Shown here in pieces: positions 19,152-28,675 of a stretch of 64,000 nt of DNA. The notes below the pieces were generated by a model. It saw only the letters and a list, made by a program, of their open reading frames with translations. It searched no databases and was not told the origin of the DNA. This DNA comes from Marinitoga aeolica (GTDB lineage: Bacteria > Thermotogota > Thermotogae > Petrotogales > Petrotogaceae). The stretch is taken from contig NZ_CP069362.1 in assembly GCF_029910535.1 (NCBI RefSeq), positions 930,001 to 994,000 on the forward strand, given 5' to 3'. Position numbers and translations under genes: made by a program. Position 1 is the first letter of the stretch. Every line of letters starts with the position of its first letter.

Positions 19152-20747
19152 ATGTTGAGAATTAATAATATAAAATTACCTATAGACCATTCAAATGAAG
19201 ATATAAAAGCTGAAATAGCTAAAAAATTAAATATATCTTCAAATGATATTAGAAAATTTTACATTAGAAAAAAATCTATTGATGCAAGAAAAAAGAATAC
19301 GATGATTTATTTTATTTATAACATCGATTTCGAAATAGAAAATGAAGACATATTTTTAAAACATAGTTTTATATCAAAATCCCCTAACTATAATTACAAA
19401 TTTCCAATACCAGGTGATATTCCATTAAAACACAAACCAATAATTATAGGTTTTGGTCCTGCTGGGATGTTTTCTGCTCTAATTTTAGCCGAAGCTGGAT
19501 ATGAACCAATAATTTTAGAACGGGGTAAAAAGGTTGATGAAAGGAAAAAAGATGTTAAAAACTTTTGGGAAAATAGTATTTTAAATACAGAAAGTAATGT
19601 TCAATTTGGTGAAGGTGGCGCAGGGACATTTTCTGATGGAAAGTTAAACACATTAATAAAAGACAAACATAATAGAATTAGAAAAATGCTAAAAGAATTT
19701 GTTGAAGCAGGTGCCCCTGAAGAAATTTTATACATAAACAAACCACATATCGGAACTGATAAATTAGAAATAGCTGTAAAAAACATAAGAAAAAAGATTG
19801 AAAATTTGGGTGGTAAAATTTTATTTAATTCAAAAGTTACAGATTTTATCATAAAAAATAATAAAATCAAAGGTGTAATTGTAAATAATTCAGAAAAATT
19901 ATATTCTGATATTGTAATTTTAGCTATTGGGCATAGTGCAAGAGATACGTTTCAAACATTATTCGAAAAAGGAGTAAAAATAACCCAAAAACCATTTTCC
20001 ATTGGAGTTAGAATAGAACACTTAAAAGAAATGATAGACAAAAGTCAATATGGAAAATTTTATAATCACCCTAAATTAAAAGCTGCTGATTATAAACTAT
20101 CACATAGAGCAAAAAACGGTAGAGCAGTATATACGTTTTGTATGTGTCCTGGAGGATATGTTGTTGCATCTGCATCAGAAAAAAATATGGTTGTTACTAA
20201 TGGAATGAGTGAATTTGCACGAAATAATATAAACTCTAATAGTGCAATTTTAGTAAATGTATCACCTGAGGACTTTCCTTCAAAACATCCTCTTTCTGGA
20301 GTAGATTTTCAAAGAAGATATGAAAAAAAAGCATTTGAAATATCTCAATCATATTATGCACCTGTTCAATTATTTGGTGATTTTTTAAAATCAAAAAAAT
20401 CATCTAAATTTGGTAGTGTTAACCCAACATACAAACCAGGAACAGTATTCTATGATTTAAATAAAATTTTTCCCGACTATATTTCTTCTGCATTAAAAGA
20501 AGGAATATTAGCAATGGGAAAGAAATTAAAATATTTTTCAAATTATGATTCTTTATTAACTGGTGTAGAAACACGCAGTTCTTCACCTGTAAGAATAGAA
20601 AGAAACGAAGATTATGAAAGTATTAATATTAAAGGACTATATCCTGCAGGTGAAGGCGCAGGGTATGCTGGTGGTATTACATCATCAGCTGTAGATGGGA
20701 TTAGAATAGCTGAAAGAATTATTAGTAAATATAAAAAAGGATGGTGA
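19152..20747 (+). CDS. FAD-dependent oxidoreductase (COG2509 type)
   Basis: 531 aa. A small N-terminal domain (about 1-75) precedes the FAD-binding Rossmann site IIGFGPAGMFSALILAEAG (about 97-115) with ILERGKKVDER. Family features QFGEGGAGTFSDGKL, SIGVRIEH, YTFCMCPGG and GLYPAGEGAGYAGGI are present. The substrate of this family is not known. It starts 7 bp after the cyclase gene (GGAGAG as ribosome site) and its TGGTGA stop region appears to serve as the ribosome site for the next gene. Confidence 0.85.
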   Translation: MLRINNIKLPIDHSNEDIKAEIAKKLNISSNDIRKFYIRKKSIDARKKNTMIYFIYNIDFEIENEDIFLKHSFISKSPNYNYKFPIPGDIPLKHKPIIIGFGPAGMFSALILAEAGYEPIILERGKKVDERKKDVKNFWENSILNTESNVQFGEGGAGTFSDGKLNTLIKDKHNRIRKMLKEFVEAGAPEEILYINKPHIGTDKLEIAVKNIRKKIENLGGKILFNSKVTDFIIKNNKIKGVIVNNSEKLYSDIVILAIGHSARDTFQTLFEKGVKITQKPFSIGVRIEHLKEMIDKSQYGKFYNHPKLKAADYKLSHRAKNGRAVYTFCMCPGGYVVASASEKNMVVTNGMSEFARNNINSNSAILVNVSPEDFPSKHPLSGVDFQRRYEKKAFEISQSYYAPVQLFGDFLKSKKSSKFGSVNPTYKPGTVFYDLNKIFPDYISSALKEGILAMGKKLKYFSNYDSLLTGVETRSSSPVRIERNEDYESINIKGLYPAGEGAGYAGGITSSAVDGIRIAERIISKYKKGW

Positions 20748-20751
20748 AATT

Positions 20752-22095
20752 ATTAAAAGTATATTTATATTCATGGACTACCAGAATCAACCTGTTGATC
20801 CAGAATTGATAATTGAGAAAATCAAAGAATTGGGTAAAATTGTTGGGGGAAAAGCCTATGCTCATTGGTCAAAATATCCTGCAACAATGTTTTCGTTTTC
20901 AAGACATGGTATTGAATTAATAGAAATGCCAGAAGATGGTTTTGAAAACAAAAAGGGAAATGACATTAAATTAGCCATCGATGCTATTGAAACTATGTTT
21001 TCCTTGCCTCATATTGACGGTTTTGTACTGGTAACAGGTGATGCGGACTTTGTCCCTCTGGTAAAAAAACTAAGGATATATGGAAAGGAAGTTATTGTAG
21101 TAAGTAGAAGTAAAAATACTTCTAAAGAAATGGAACTTTCAGCTGATATCTTTATTCCATATGAAGAAATAGTAAAATCAGAAAAAATAGAGGATAAAGA
21201 TACTATAGAAGATATCGTAGATGAAATAATAAGGATTATAGAAGAACATCAATATGATGATGTAAATGAAGGCATTATAAAAAGAATTGTCACTGGAATG
21301 AAAATAGATTATAGGGATTTCGGTTTTTTATCTTATAATGATTTTATTAATCACTTAATAAAAGAAATAAGAAATGAATTTTATTCTAAAAATGGTGAAT
21401 ATAGCGAATATGAAGAAAATTATATGCGTTATATTGAAAGATTGTTAGCTACAAGTGTTATTCCATTAAAACTTGAACAGCTGGTTTCAAAAGCGCAAGA
21501 AAAAAATCCATGGATAACTAAAAATTCTAAATATTCACTTAAAGAATTAATTGTAAAAATGATTGAAGAAAAAAGACTATGGAAAAATTCTAAGGGGTAT
21601 ATTCTCGTTCCTATCCCAAGAAGATGGGAAATTAAACATGAAAAAATACTCCCTTATCCAGGATTCAGGGATAAATTTATAGACTATGTATACAATCTAT
21701 TTAAAGAAAAAAAAGTAAATTCAATTATTGAAGCTATACATTCTGCCAAAAAAGATTTAAATCTTACCAATAAAGTTGTTGGATCATTTGGAATTGCTTT
21801 AAAATTCTCCGGTAAATTCATAGGTAAAGATGGTAGTGATTATGTTAGTATGAAAACACCTGTTTATTTAAATGCTGATTTTAATGAGTTTAAAATAGCT
21901 GTTGAAGCATTTTATATAAAAAGCATTTTGAAAGATGAAGACATACACGAAAAAAATCTACCTATAGTTGCAAAATATATATATGATTCGGAAAATACTA
22001 AAAGGTTAAATGAAATAATAATTCATTTAATGAATTTACAAGAAGTGTTTTATGTAAAACCATATTATAAATACTACAAAAATCTTAATAAATAA
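20752..22095 (+). CDS. NYN-domain (PIN-like) RNase with OST-HTH/LOTUS-like region, probable AUU start
   Basis: 447 aa if started at ATT 20752. NYN domain (about 1-130): first strand KSIFIFMDYQNQP with the first acidic residue, then GNDIKLAIDAI and VLVTGDADFVPLV with the other acidic residues. The central and C-terminal parts contain helical segments resembling OST-HTH/LOTUS RNA-binding modules (SFGIALKFSG region among others). An ATG at 20773 would delete the first beta strand of the NYN fold, and no ATG, GTG or TTG exists in frame back to the stop at 20707. ATT AAA after GGTGA is the best-placed start. Likely acts on RNA; target unknown. Confidence 0.75.
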   Translation: MKSIFIFMDYQNQPVDPELIIEKIKELGKIVGGKAYAHWSKYPATMFSFSRHGIELIEMPEDGFENKKGNDIKLAIDAIETMFSLPHIDGFVLVTGDADFVPLVKKLRIYGKEVIVVSRSKNTSKEMELSADIFIPYEEIVKSEKIEDKDTIEDIVDEIIRIIEEHQYDDVNEGIIKRIVTGMKIDYRDFGFLSYNDFINHLIKEIRNEFYSKNGEYSEYEENYMRYIERLLATSVIPLKLEQLVSKAQEKNPWITKNSKYSLKELIVKMIEEKRLWKNSKGYILVPIPRRWEIKHEKILPYPGFRDKFIDYVYNLFKEKKVNSIIEAIHSAKKDLNLTNKVVGSFGIALKFSGKFIGKDGSDYVSMKTPVYLNADFNEFKIAVEAFYIKSILKDEDIHEKNLPIVAKYIYDSENTKRLNEIIIHLMNLQEVFYVKPYYKYYKNLNK

Positions 22096-22114
22096 TCAAA
22101 ATTTAGGTGATTTA

Positions 22115-24172
22115 ATGAAAAAGGTTATTTTTATTATTTTATTTCTCATTTTTCTAACTCTTTTAAATGCAGAAAATTTAATAGTTGGTATATATGAAAA
22201 CAAACCGCTAACTTATAAAGAAAATAACGAATATAAAGGTTTGGCAATTGATTTGCTAAAAGAGATAGCTCAAAAAGAAAATTGGCATCTAAAATATCAA
22301 TATGATAGCTTTCCAAATCTTATAGAAAAAATTAAAAATAATGAAATTAATATATTAATAGCTTTAGGAAAAACAAAGGATAGAGAATTATTTATTAAAT
22401 ATCCTTCACAACCTTTTTTTACAAATTGGGGTGTGATATATTCCAAAGATAATAGCATAGATTCATTATTAGATCTAAAAAATAAAAAGATTGCTGTCTT
22501 AAAAAATGATATATACTATACTCATGAAAATGGTATAAAAAATCTATCTCAAAAAATGAATTTAAACATTGAATTTCACGAATATAATTCATATGATGAG
22601 GTTTTAAAAGCTGTAAGAAATAACATTTGTGATGCTGGTGTTGTAAATAGACTATATTCTAATAACCCATATAATCTTCATAAAACCCCTATTGTATTTT
22701 TACCTATAGAAGTCTATTATGGTTTCTCAAAAAATATAAAAGATGATATTATCAATAAAATTGATTATTATCTAAACAAATGGAAAAACGAAGAAGATTC
22801 TGTATATTTTTCTCTCATGAGAAAATATATATTTAAAGATAAAATTTTAATTCCAAAATGGGTTAATAAAGCTTTAAATACTGCTGTTATAGCTATCATT
22901 ACTTTATTTATCAGTTCTTTGACTTTCTATATATTATTTATAAAAGTTACAAAAAAATTAAAAAGAAAAAACGAAGAATTAGAAGCTTATAATAGCGAAT
23001 TAACTTCTATGAACGAAGAATTAGAAGAAAGTTATATGAATATGGAAGATATTAATTTTAAATTAATTAAACTCACAAAAATAATGTCTAAATTAAAATT
23101 TTCAAGTACTTTTGATGAATTTTACAATGATTTATTAAGAACAGCAATCTTTCTAATTCCAGAAGCCGATTATGGAAGCATTATATTTATCGACTCAAAG
23201 AAAAATCAATGGAAATTTTTAAGCGCTTATGGACATAATTTTGAAATGCTTAAAAATATCACATACGCAGCTGGTCACACACCAACAAAAGAAAAAATTA
23301 AAATCATTGATAATATTATTGAAAACGAAAAAATAGAAATGAATGAAGAATCATATAAAATTCTAAAAGCAGCTTCAAAACCCATAAAACAAACAATGAT
23401 TTATGAAATAAAATTAAAAGAAGAACAATGGATTAATTTTTGCCTTGATATAGATATTAATAGTGAAAAAACATTTTCTGAAGAATCAAAAGAAATATTT
23501 GAAATTTTTGCAAATCTTGCCAGAGCATTCTGGATTGAAAAATTATCTTATGAATATACAAAAGATACATATCTTAATCTTGCTAAAAAATTAGCTTCAA
23601 TTGCTGAAGAGTATGATGATATTACTGGAAAGCACATATATAGAGTGGCAGAATTTTCTAAATTTATTGCAAAAAAACTAAACTTAGATGGAAAATTAAT
23701 TGATGATATTTATACTTATTCCCCATTACATGATATAGGAAAACTTTTAATAGATAAATCTATTCTATTAAAAAAAGGTCCTCTAAATAAAAACGAATGG
23801 GAAGAAATGAAAAAACATACAATATATGGTGCAAAAATTTTAGATGACCCTTATTTTACTGTTGCCAAAAATATAGCTTTATACCATCATGAAAAATATA
23901 ACGGAGAAGGGTACCCATATGGTTTAAAAGGGGATGAAATTCCTATAGAAGCACAAATTGTTGCATTAGCTGATGTTTATGATGCTTTAAGGAGCAACAG
24001 ACCATATAAAAAGGGTTTTTCACATGAAATTGCTGTGGAAATAATTTTAAAAGGTGATGAAAGAACCAAACCTGAATTCTTCAATCCGGAAATTTTAAAA
24101 CTATTTAAAAATTCCCATAATGAATTCAAAAAGATTTATAATAAACTCAATGAAGGTATGGATATACTTTAA
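22115..24172 (+). CDS. Solute-binding sensor fused to HD-GYP c-di-GMP phosphodiesterase
   Basis: 685 aa. Signal peptide (1-19), periplasmic SBP_bac_3 domain (about 22-245), one membrane helix (TAVIAIITLFISSLTFYILF, about 255-275), coiled coil, GAF-like region (about 325-480), HD-GYP domain (about 490-670). Catalytic motifs are present: HDIGK and HHEKYNGEGYP, with LADVYDAL. It should break down c-di-GMP in response to an amino-acid-like or other small ligand. AGGTGA is its ribosome site, 20 bp after the NYN gene. Last gene of the operon. Confidence 0.92.
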   Translation: MKKVIFIILFLIFLTLLNAENLIVGIYENKPLTYKENNEYKGLAIDLLKEIAQKENWHLKYQYDSFPNLIEKIKNNEINILIALGKTKDRELFIKYPSQPFFTNWGVIYSKDNSIDSLLDLKNKKIAVLKNDIYYTHENGIKNLSQKMNLNIEFHEYNSYDEVLKAVRNNICDAGVVNRLYSNNPYNLHKTPIVFLPIEVYYGFSKNIKDDIINKIDYYLNKWKNEEDSVYFSLMRKYIFKDKILIPKWVNKALNTAVIAIITLFISSLTFYILFIKVTKKLKRKNEELEAYNSELTSMNEELEESYMNMEDINFKLIKLTKIMSKLKFSSTFDEFYNDLLRTAIFLIPEADYGSIIFIDSKKNQWKFLSAYGHNFEMLKNITYAAGHTPTKEKIKIIDNIIENEKIEMNEESYKILKAASKPIKQTMIYEIKLKEEQWINFCLDIDINSEKTFSEESKEIFEIFANLARAFWIEKLSYEYTKDTYLNLAKKLASIAEEYDDITGKHIYRVAEFSKFIAKKLNLDGKLIDDIYTYSPLHDIGKLLIDKSILLKKGPLNKNEWEEMKKHTIYGAKILDDPYFTVAKNIALYHHEKYNGEGYPYGLKGDEIPIEAQIVALADVYDALRSNRPYKKGFSHEIAVEIILKGDERTKPEFFNPEILKLFKNSHNEFKKIYNKLNEGMDIL

Positions 24173-24190
24173 ATTTTGTTTTCTTTTTTG

Positions 24191-24219
24191 TTGATTTTTC
24201 TTTAGAAAAGTAGTATAAT
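24191..24219 (+). promoter_or_regulatory. Promoter of the ugpBAE-like operon
   Basis: TTGATT (24191-24196), 17-bp spacer, TATAAT (24214-24219). A start near 24226 gives an untranslated leader of about 100 nt, long for this window. Confidence 0.75.
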
Positions 24220-24285
24220 ATTTACACAATGATTTTTATATTAATGTCTCTTGCTCTTCAAATAATATTCAATAATATTTCACGT

Positions 24286-24301
24286 GATATCTTAAGATAT
24301 C
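24286..24301. promoter_or_regulatory. Perfect 16-bp palindrome in the ugpB leader
   Basis: GATATCTTAAGATATC lies about 60 nt after the predicted start and 26 bp before the ATG, close to GGGGGGA. It may be an operator for a dimeric repressor or form a short RNA hairpin near the ribosome site. No regulator gene is adjacent. Confidence 0.45.
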
Positions 24302-24326
24302 CTAATTCCAAAAGGGGGGAAAGTGT

Positions 24327-25640
24327 ATGAAGAAGTTTCTTGTTTTATTGGTAGTTGTTTTAAGTATTTCTATGTTTGCACAAGTTACTATTGAATTCTG
24401 GCATGCTATGAGCGGGTGGAGAATTCAACTATTACAAAGTATGGCAAATGATTTTATGAAGACTCATCCAAATATTAAAGTTAATGTCCAATACACAGGT
24501 TCTTACCGCGATACCTTCAATAAAACTGTAGCTGCAGTAAAAGCTGGAAATGCTCCACATGTCGTACAAATTTATGATATTGGAACTCAGGCAATGATCG
24601 ATGGTGGAATAGCTGTTCCTATTGGAGATTTAATTGACGAAGATCCAACTATCGATAAAGGTGCTTTCTTAGAACAAGTTACAAATTACTATACAGTAGA
24701 TGGAAAAATGTATTCAATGCCATTTAATTCATCAACAGCTATTTTATTCTACAACAAAACAATGTTTAAAGAAGTTGGATTAGATCCTAACAAACCACCA
24801 AGAACATATGATGAATTAATAGAATATGCTAGAAAATTACAGAAAAAAGATGCAAATGGTAATGTTATCAGATATGGATTAACCTGGCCAACACATTCAT
24901 GGTTCTTTGAACAATTAATGGCTGTTCAAAATGCTCCATTGGTAAATAACGGAAATGGTAGAGTTGGTATAAGACCTACAGAAGCTGTTTTCAATAGTCA
25001 GGCTGGTAAAAATATCTTTAATTTATTCAAGAAGATGACAGATGAAGGCTTATTATTGAATACAAAGAGAGAAGATTGGTCAGGAGCAAGACAAATATTT
25101 ATTTCACAAAAAGCTGGTATGGTATTATATTCAACATCAGATGTTAAATTCTTTGTTGAAACAGCAAAAGAAAATGGATTCGAAGTTGGTACAGCATTCT
25201 TACCAAAACCAGATTTAAGCGTACAGGGTGGATCAGTAATAGGTGGAGGATCATTATGGATTCTTAAAGATCATCCAAAAGAAGAAATTGATGCTGCGTG
25301 GGAATTTGTAAAATGGATGACAGAACCTGAACAACAAATAAGATGGCATTTAGAAACAGGTTATTTCCCTGTAAGAAAAGATGCTTTAGAAAAATTATTA
25401 TCCGAAGGATTCTATTCACAACATCCAAATTATTTAACAGCTATTATGGAACTATTATTATCAAAACAAACAGTTAATACAAATGGTGCAGTTATGGGCG
25501 TATTCCCAGAAACTAGAGAGATTATTGAAACAGAATATGAAAATGTTATAAATGGCAAAAAAACCGTAGATAGAGCTCTTAACGATGCTGCAAAACAGGT
25601 AACTAATGCTCTAAAGAGATATAACAGAGTATTTAAATAA
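24327..25640 (+). CDS. ugpB: Glycerol-3-phosphate-type ABC transporter, substrate-binding protein
   Basis: 437 aa. Signal peptide (MKKFLVLLVVVLSISMFA). The mature start TIEFWHAMSGWR and the segment AAVKAGNAPHVVQIYDIGT follow UgpB closely, as do MPFNSSTAILFYNK and GGGSLWILK. It binds glycerol-3-phosphate or a glycerophosphodiester by homology; a sugar ligand remains possible since Thermotogota relatives vary. ATG follows GGGGGGAAAG. The next gene is separated by an attenuator. Confidence 0.8.
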   Translation: MKKFLVLLVVVLSISMFAQVTIEFWHAMSGWRIQLLQSMANDFMKTHPNIKVNVQYTGSYRDTFNKTVAAVKAGNAPHVVQIYDIGTQAMIDGGIAVPIGDLIDEDPTIDKGAFLEQVTNYYTVDGKMYSMPFNSSTAILFYNKTMFKEVGLDPNKPPRTYDELIEYARKLQKKDANGNVIRYGLTWPTHSWFFEQLMAVQNAPLVNNGNGRVGIRPTEAVFNSQAGKNIFNLFKKMTDEGLLLNTKREDWSGARQIFISQKAGMVLYSTSDVKFFVETAKENGFEVGTAFLPKPDLSVQGGSVIGGGSLWILKDHPKEEIDAAWEFVKWMTEPEQQIRWHLETGYFPVRKDALEKLLSEGFYSQHPNYLTAIMELLLSKQTVNTNGAVMGVFPETREIIETEYENVINGKKTVDRALNDAAKQVTNALKRYNRVFK

Positions 25641-25654
25641 TAATTCAAATAAAC

Positions 25655-25678
25655 GGGCGGAGAAATCCGCCCTTTTTT
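25655..25678 (+). terminator. Attenuator hairpin between ugpB and ugpA
   Basis: GGGCGGA (25655-25661), GAAA tetraloop, TCCGCCC (25666-25672), TTTTTT. It has the same design as the hairpin at 14937 and the same position after a binding-protein gene. Confidence 0.8.
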
Positions 25679-25697
25679 AAAAAAGGAGGAATTGTTC

Positions 25698-26573
25698 ATG
25701 TCCTGGAAAAGTAAGTTGACACCATATATTTTACTTATTCCAACATTTATTATAATAATTATATTCATTTATTGGCCAGCCGCATATTCTTTTAAACTGA
25801 GTTTTTACCAAGAGTCATTTTTTGGAAACAGGAGCATATTCGTTGGTCTTGATAATTTCACCGATCTATTTACTGATCCTGAATATTATAGCGTTATTTT
25901 AACATCTTTTATATATTCATTCTCTTCTGTATTCTTAACAATACTTATAGCTTTTTTAATTTCACAATTACTGGTACAAAATATTCCTGGAACAAGATTA
26001 TTTAGACTTTTTATTTTTGCACCATACGCTATTTCACCTGCAATTGCAGGTACTTTATGGTCTTTTTTATTAACTCCAACTGTTGGTTATTTAAATTATA
26101 TCTTTTTAGAACTTTTTGGTATAGATACTGACTGGCTTACAACTACACCTTATGCTTTTATTGCTGTAATGTTAGCAACCATATGGAAGATGTTGCCTTT
26201 TGATTTAATTTTTTATATTGCGGGACTACAATCGATTCCAGATTCTCTACTGGAATCTTCTATGATAGATGGAGCTAATTTATGGCAAAGAATGTGGAAA
26301 ATTAAATTTCCACTGTTGTCGCCTATAACATTTTATTTGTTTATAATGAATTTCACAACAACTATGTTTGCTTCTTTTGGTATTATAGATATAATGACAA
26401 AAGGTGGTCCTCTTGGAACAACAACAACAATGATTTACAAATTATATCTTGATGCTTTTGCATTCCAAAACAATGGTTCTGCAGCGGCACAATCTATTGT
26501 AATGTTCGCAATTATGGGAGTTATCACTTTCATTTACTTCCACAACGTAGAAAAATCTGTTCATTATCAGTGA
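25698..26573 (+). CDS. ugpA: Glycerol-3-phosphate-type ABC transporter, permease 1
   Basis: 291 aa, six membrane segments. LTPYILLIPTFIIII, FVGLDNFTDLF, APYAISPAIAGTLW, the EAA loop (LLESSMIDGANLWQRMWKIKFP) and the C terminus SAAAQSIVMFAIMGVITF..VEKSVHYQ follow UgpA closely. ATG at 25698 is 8 nt after GGAGG; an in-frame TTG at 25692 would be only 2 nt away. Pairs with the permease at 26585. No ATPase gene is in the operon, so a shared MsmX/UgpC-type ATPase elsewhere is presumed. Confidence 0.85.
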   Translation: MSWKSKLTPYILLIPTFIIIIIFIYWPAAYSFKLSFYQESFFGNRSIFVGLDNFTDLFTDPEYYSVILTSFIYSFSSVFLTILIAFLISQLLVQNIPGTRLFRLFIFAPYAISPAIAGTLWSFLLTPTVGYLNYIFLELFGIDTDWLTTTPYAFIAVMLATIWKMLPFDLIFYIAGLQSIPDSLLESSMIDGANLWQRMWKIKFPLLSPITFYLFIMNFTTTMFASFGIIDIMTKGGPLGTTTTMIYKLYLDAFAFQNNGSAAAQSIVMFAIMGVITFIYFHNVEKSVHYQ

Positions 26574-26584
26574 GGTGATTTGCT

Positions 26585-27430
26585 ATGGCTTCAAGTATTT
26601 CAAAAAGAAAAAAAACTAATTTAATACTATCAGAAATAACTTTAATTATTATTTCTTTAATAATAATGGCACCAGTTTTACTCGCATTAAGTATGAGCTT
26701 CATGAAACCAACTGAAGTTTATACATTTCCACCAAAATTATTTCCCAGTTCATTCCATTGGCAGAATTACGTAGAAGCTTTGCAGCTTGTAAATTTAGGA
26801 AGAATGCTTTTAAATTCAGCGATAGTTGCTTTTTTTATTACTTTTGGAAAGTTAGTTACTGGGACTCTAGCTGGTTATGCTTTTGCCAACTTTCAATTTA
26901 AGGGTAAAAATATTTCCTTTATGATATTATTCATTACCCTGTTTTTACCTGCAGAAACTGTAATGATTCTTCCATTATTCTTAATTATGAAGCAATTTGG
27001 TTGGATTAATACATATTATGCATTAATAATACCATTTACAGCAAGTGCAACTAATGCTTTTTTAATGAGACAACATTTTTTAACCATTCCAAAAGAATTA
27101 AGTGATGCTGCCAAAATTGATGGCGCAACATCTATGCAATATTTCTGGAGAATTTTACTACCACTTTCAAAGTCTATGCTCGGTGGTGCAGCTTTAATTA
27201 ATTTCGTTTATGCCTGGAACCTTTATTTATGGCCCTTAATTGCAACAATGGACGACAAAATGAAAACAGTTCAAATTGGAGTTAAAATGTTAATTGATGC
27301 AGAAGCATCTAATAATTGGGGAACAATCATGGCAGGTACAATGATTGCCCTTATTCCAACATTAATAATCTTCTTTGCTATTCAAAACCTTTTTGTAAAA
27401 AGCCTTGTAAGTTCTGGACTAAAAGGATAA
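26585..27430 (+). CDS. ugpE: Glycerol-3-phosphate-type ABC transporter, permease 2
   Basis: 281 aa, six membrane segments, EAA loop IPKELSDAAKIDGATSMQYF. NAFLMRQHF and FVYAWNLYLWPLI are typical of UgpE. GAGGTG is 7 nt upstream of the ATG and overlaps the TGA of ugpA (coupled translation). Followed at once by a terminator. Confidence 0.85.
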   Translation: MASSISKRKKTNLILSEITLIIISLIIMAPVLLALSMSFMKPTEVYTFPPKLFPSSFHWQNYVEALQLVNLGRMLLNSAIVAFFITFGKLVTGTLAGYAFANFQFKGKNISFMILFITLFLPAETVMILPLFLIMKQFGWINTYYALIIPFTASATNAFLMRQHFLTIPKELSDAAKIDGATSMQYFWRILLPLSKSMLGGAALINFVYAWNLYLWPLIATMDDKMKTVQIGVKMLIDAEASNNWGTIMAGTMIALIPTLIIFFAIQNLFVKSLVSSGLKG

Positions 27431-27462
27431 AAAAATGCTGCATTTTCTTGCAGCATTTTTTT
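27431..27462. terminator. Bidirectional terminator
   Basis: AAAAATGCTGCA, 6-nt loop, TGCAGCATTTTT and further T. Perfect 12-bp stem between the convergent ugpE-like gene and the gene ending at 27467. Confidence 0.85.
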
Positions 27463-27466
27463 ATAA

Positions 27467-28675
27467 TTAAAACAAAATATCTATTCCAACTCTTACAAAT
27501 GGCGAATTTATTTCTTCATAATTCCCTTCAATTCCTGTTTCTAATCTATAACCTCCATTAACTGTAACAGCAAAATTATCAGTCAATAATAGTTCAACCC
27601 CTATATTTGGACTTACTCCTAAAGCTATATTAGTAGCATATTCTGTATCATAATTAAATGAAGAACTCATATATAAATCCACACCAATTTGAGGCATTAT
27701 TCTACCAAAATCTTTCATATAACCAAGTGTAATACCTGTTGTTAAAATTGATTTATTAGAATCAAAAATAAAATCAAGATATGTACCAAAACCAAAACCT
27801 TTATAATTATCACCTATAAAATCTATCCTACCTAAATAGCTTCCATCAAATACATAACCCCCACTCAATGTAATATGACCTCTTATTGGAGATAAATCTG
27901 GATTTTCTATTACTTTTAAAGTTTGATCTATTTTGAATTTTGGTTTTACCAGAATTTCTAAAATTGCTGAATTTTCAGACAAATCTTTTACGATAAGTTT
28001 CCCATCCTTTTTTCTATAAATGTCATTATTTACAGTATATATTTTAGCAAAAGAAAACATCATCCCTTTGTAAATTCCAACATTTCTTCCTGCATCAATT
28101 AAAACCATATTATTTTCAATATTTACAATATTGGCATTTATTAAAAATAGCTTATTCATTCTATATACCAGTGAAGATACGAGATAGTCTATTGCCTGAT
28201 TTTTTGCATTTTCTCTTGCTTCATCTTCACTAATAAACTTTGTTACATTTGACGAACCAATTGCATTTATAGTTTTAATTTCTAAAATTTGACTCGTTTC
28301 TACATCTATTAATCTATATGCACCTTCAATATCGTATTCATACCATACATTCCCATCATCATCCTCTTTTCTTCTTGATTCTGCATCAATTACTTCAACA
28401 TATACAATATAATCTGCTGCAAGGTGTTTGAATTCAAATCCTTTTTTATTCGCAACTCCACTTAATATTCTTTCTACTTCATTTAAAACATTTAAATCCC
28501 TTTCAACTAATCTATACTTCCCCATTTCCAATAATCTTTCTTTCAATCTATGTTCCACTTTATTTGAAAGTGTAGAATAACCTTTTGAATAAATAAGCAA
28601 TGTTTTTCTATTATCTTCAGCAAAAATAGACAATGCCAAAACAAATAAAATAAATATAATAATCTTATTTTTCAT
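27467..28675 (-). CDS. Outer-membrane protein with CsgG/FlgT-like domain and C-terminal beta barrel
   Basis: 402 aa, family not firmly recognised. Signal peptide (MKNKIIIFILFVLALSIFA). Residues about 20-170 resemble CsgG-type assembly domains (LKERLLEMGKYRLVERDLNVLNEVERI, GAYRLIDVETSQIL). About 180-255 resemble the FlgT C-terminal beta domain (INANIVNIENNMVLIDAGRNVGIYKGMMFSF). About 265-402 alternate polar and hydrophobic residues and end in Phe, as in small outer-membrane barrels. Probably lies in the outer sheath (toga). Single gene with GGGGGTGG as ribosome site. Confidence 0.6.
   Translation of the reverse strand: MKNKIIIFILFVLALSIFAEDNRKTLLIYSKGYSTLSNKVEHRLKERLLEMGKYRLVERDLNVLNEVERILSGVANKKGFEFKHLAADYIVYVEVIDAESRRKEDDDGNVWYEYDIEGAYRLIDVETSQILEIKTINAIGSSNVTKFISEDEARENAKNQAIDYLVSSLVYRMNKLFLINANIVNIENNMVLIDAGRNVGIYKGMMFSFAKIYTVNNDIYRKKDGKLIVKDLSENSAILEILVKPKFKIDQTLKVIENPDLSPIRGHITLSGGYVFDGSYLGRIDFIGDNYKGFGFGTYLDFIFDSNKSILTTGITLGYMKDFGRIMPQIGVDLYMSSSFNYDTEYATNIALGVSPNIGVELLLTDNFAVTVNGGYRLETGIEGNYEEINSPFVRVGIDILF

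Noticed and set aside
24172-24326. Riboswitch in the 100-nt ugpB leader
   Set aside because: Apart from the short palindrome I see no multi-stem fold or known aptamer consensus, and no terminator follows.
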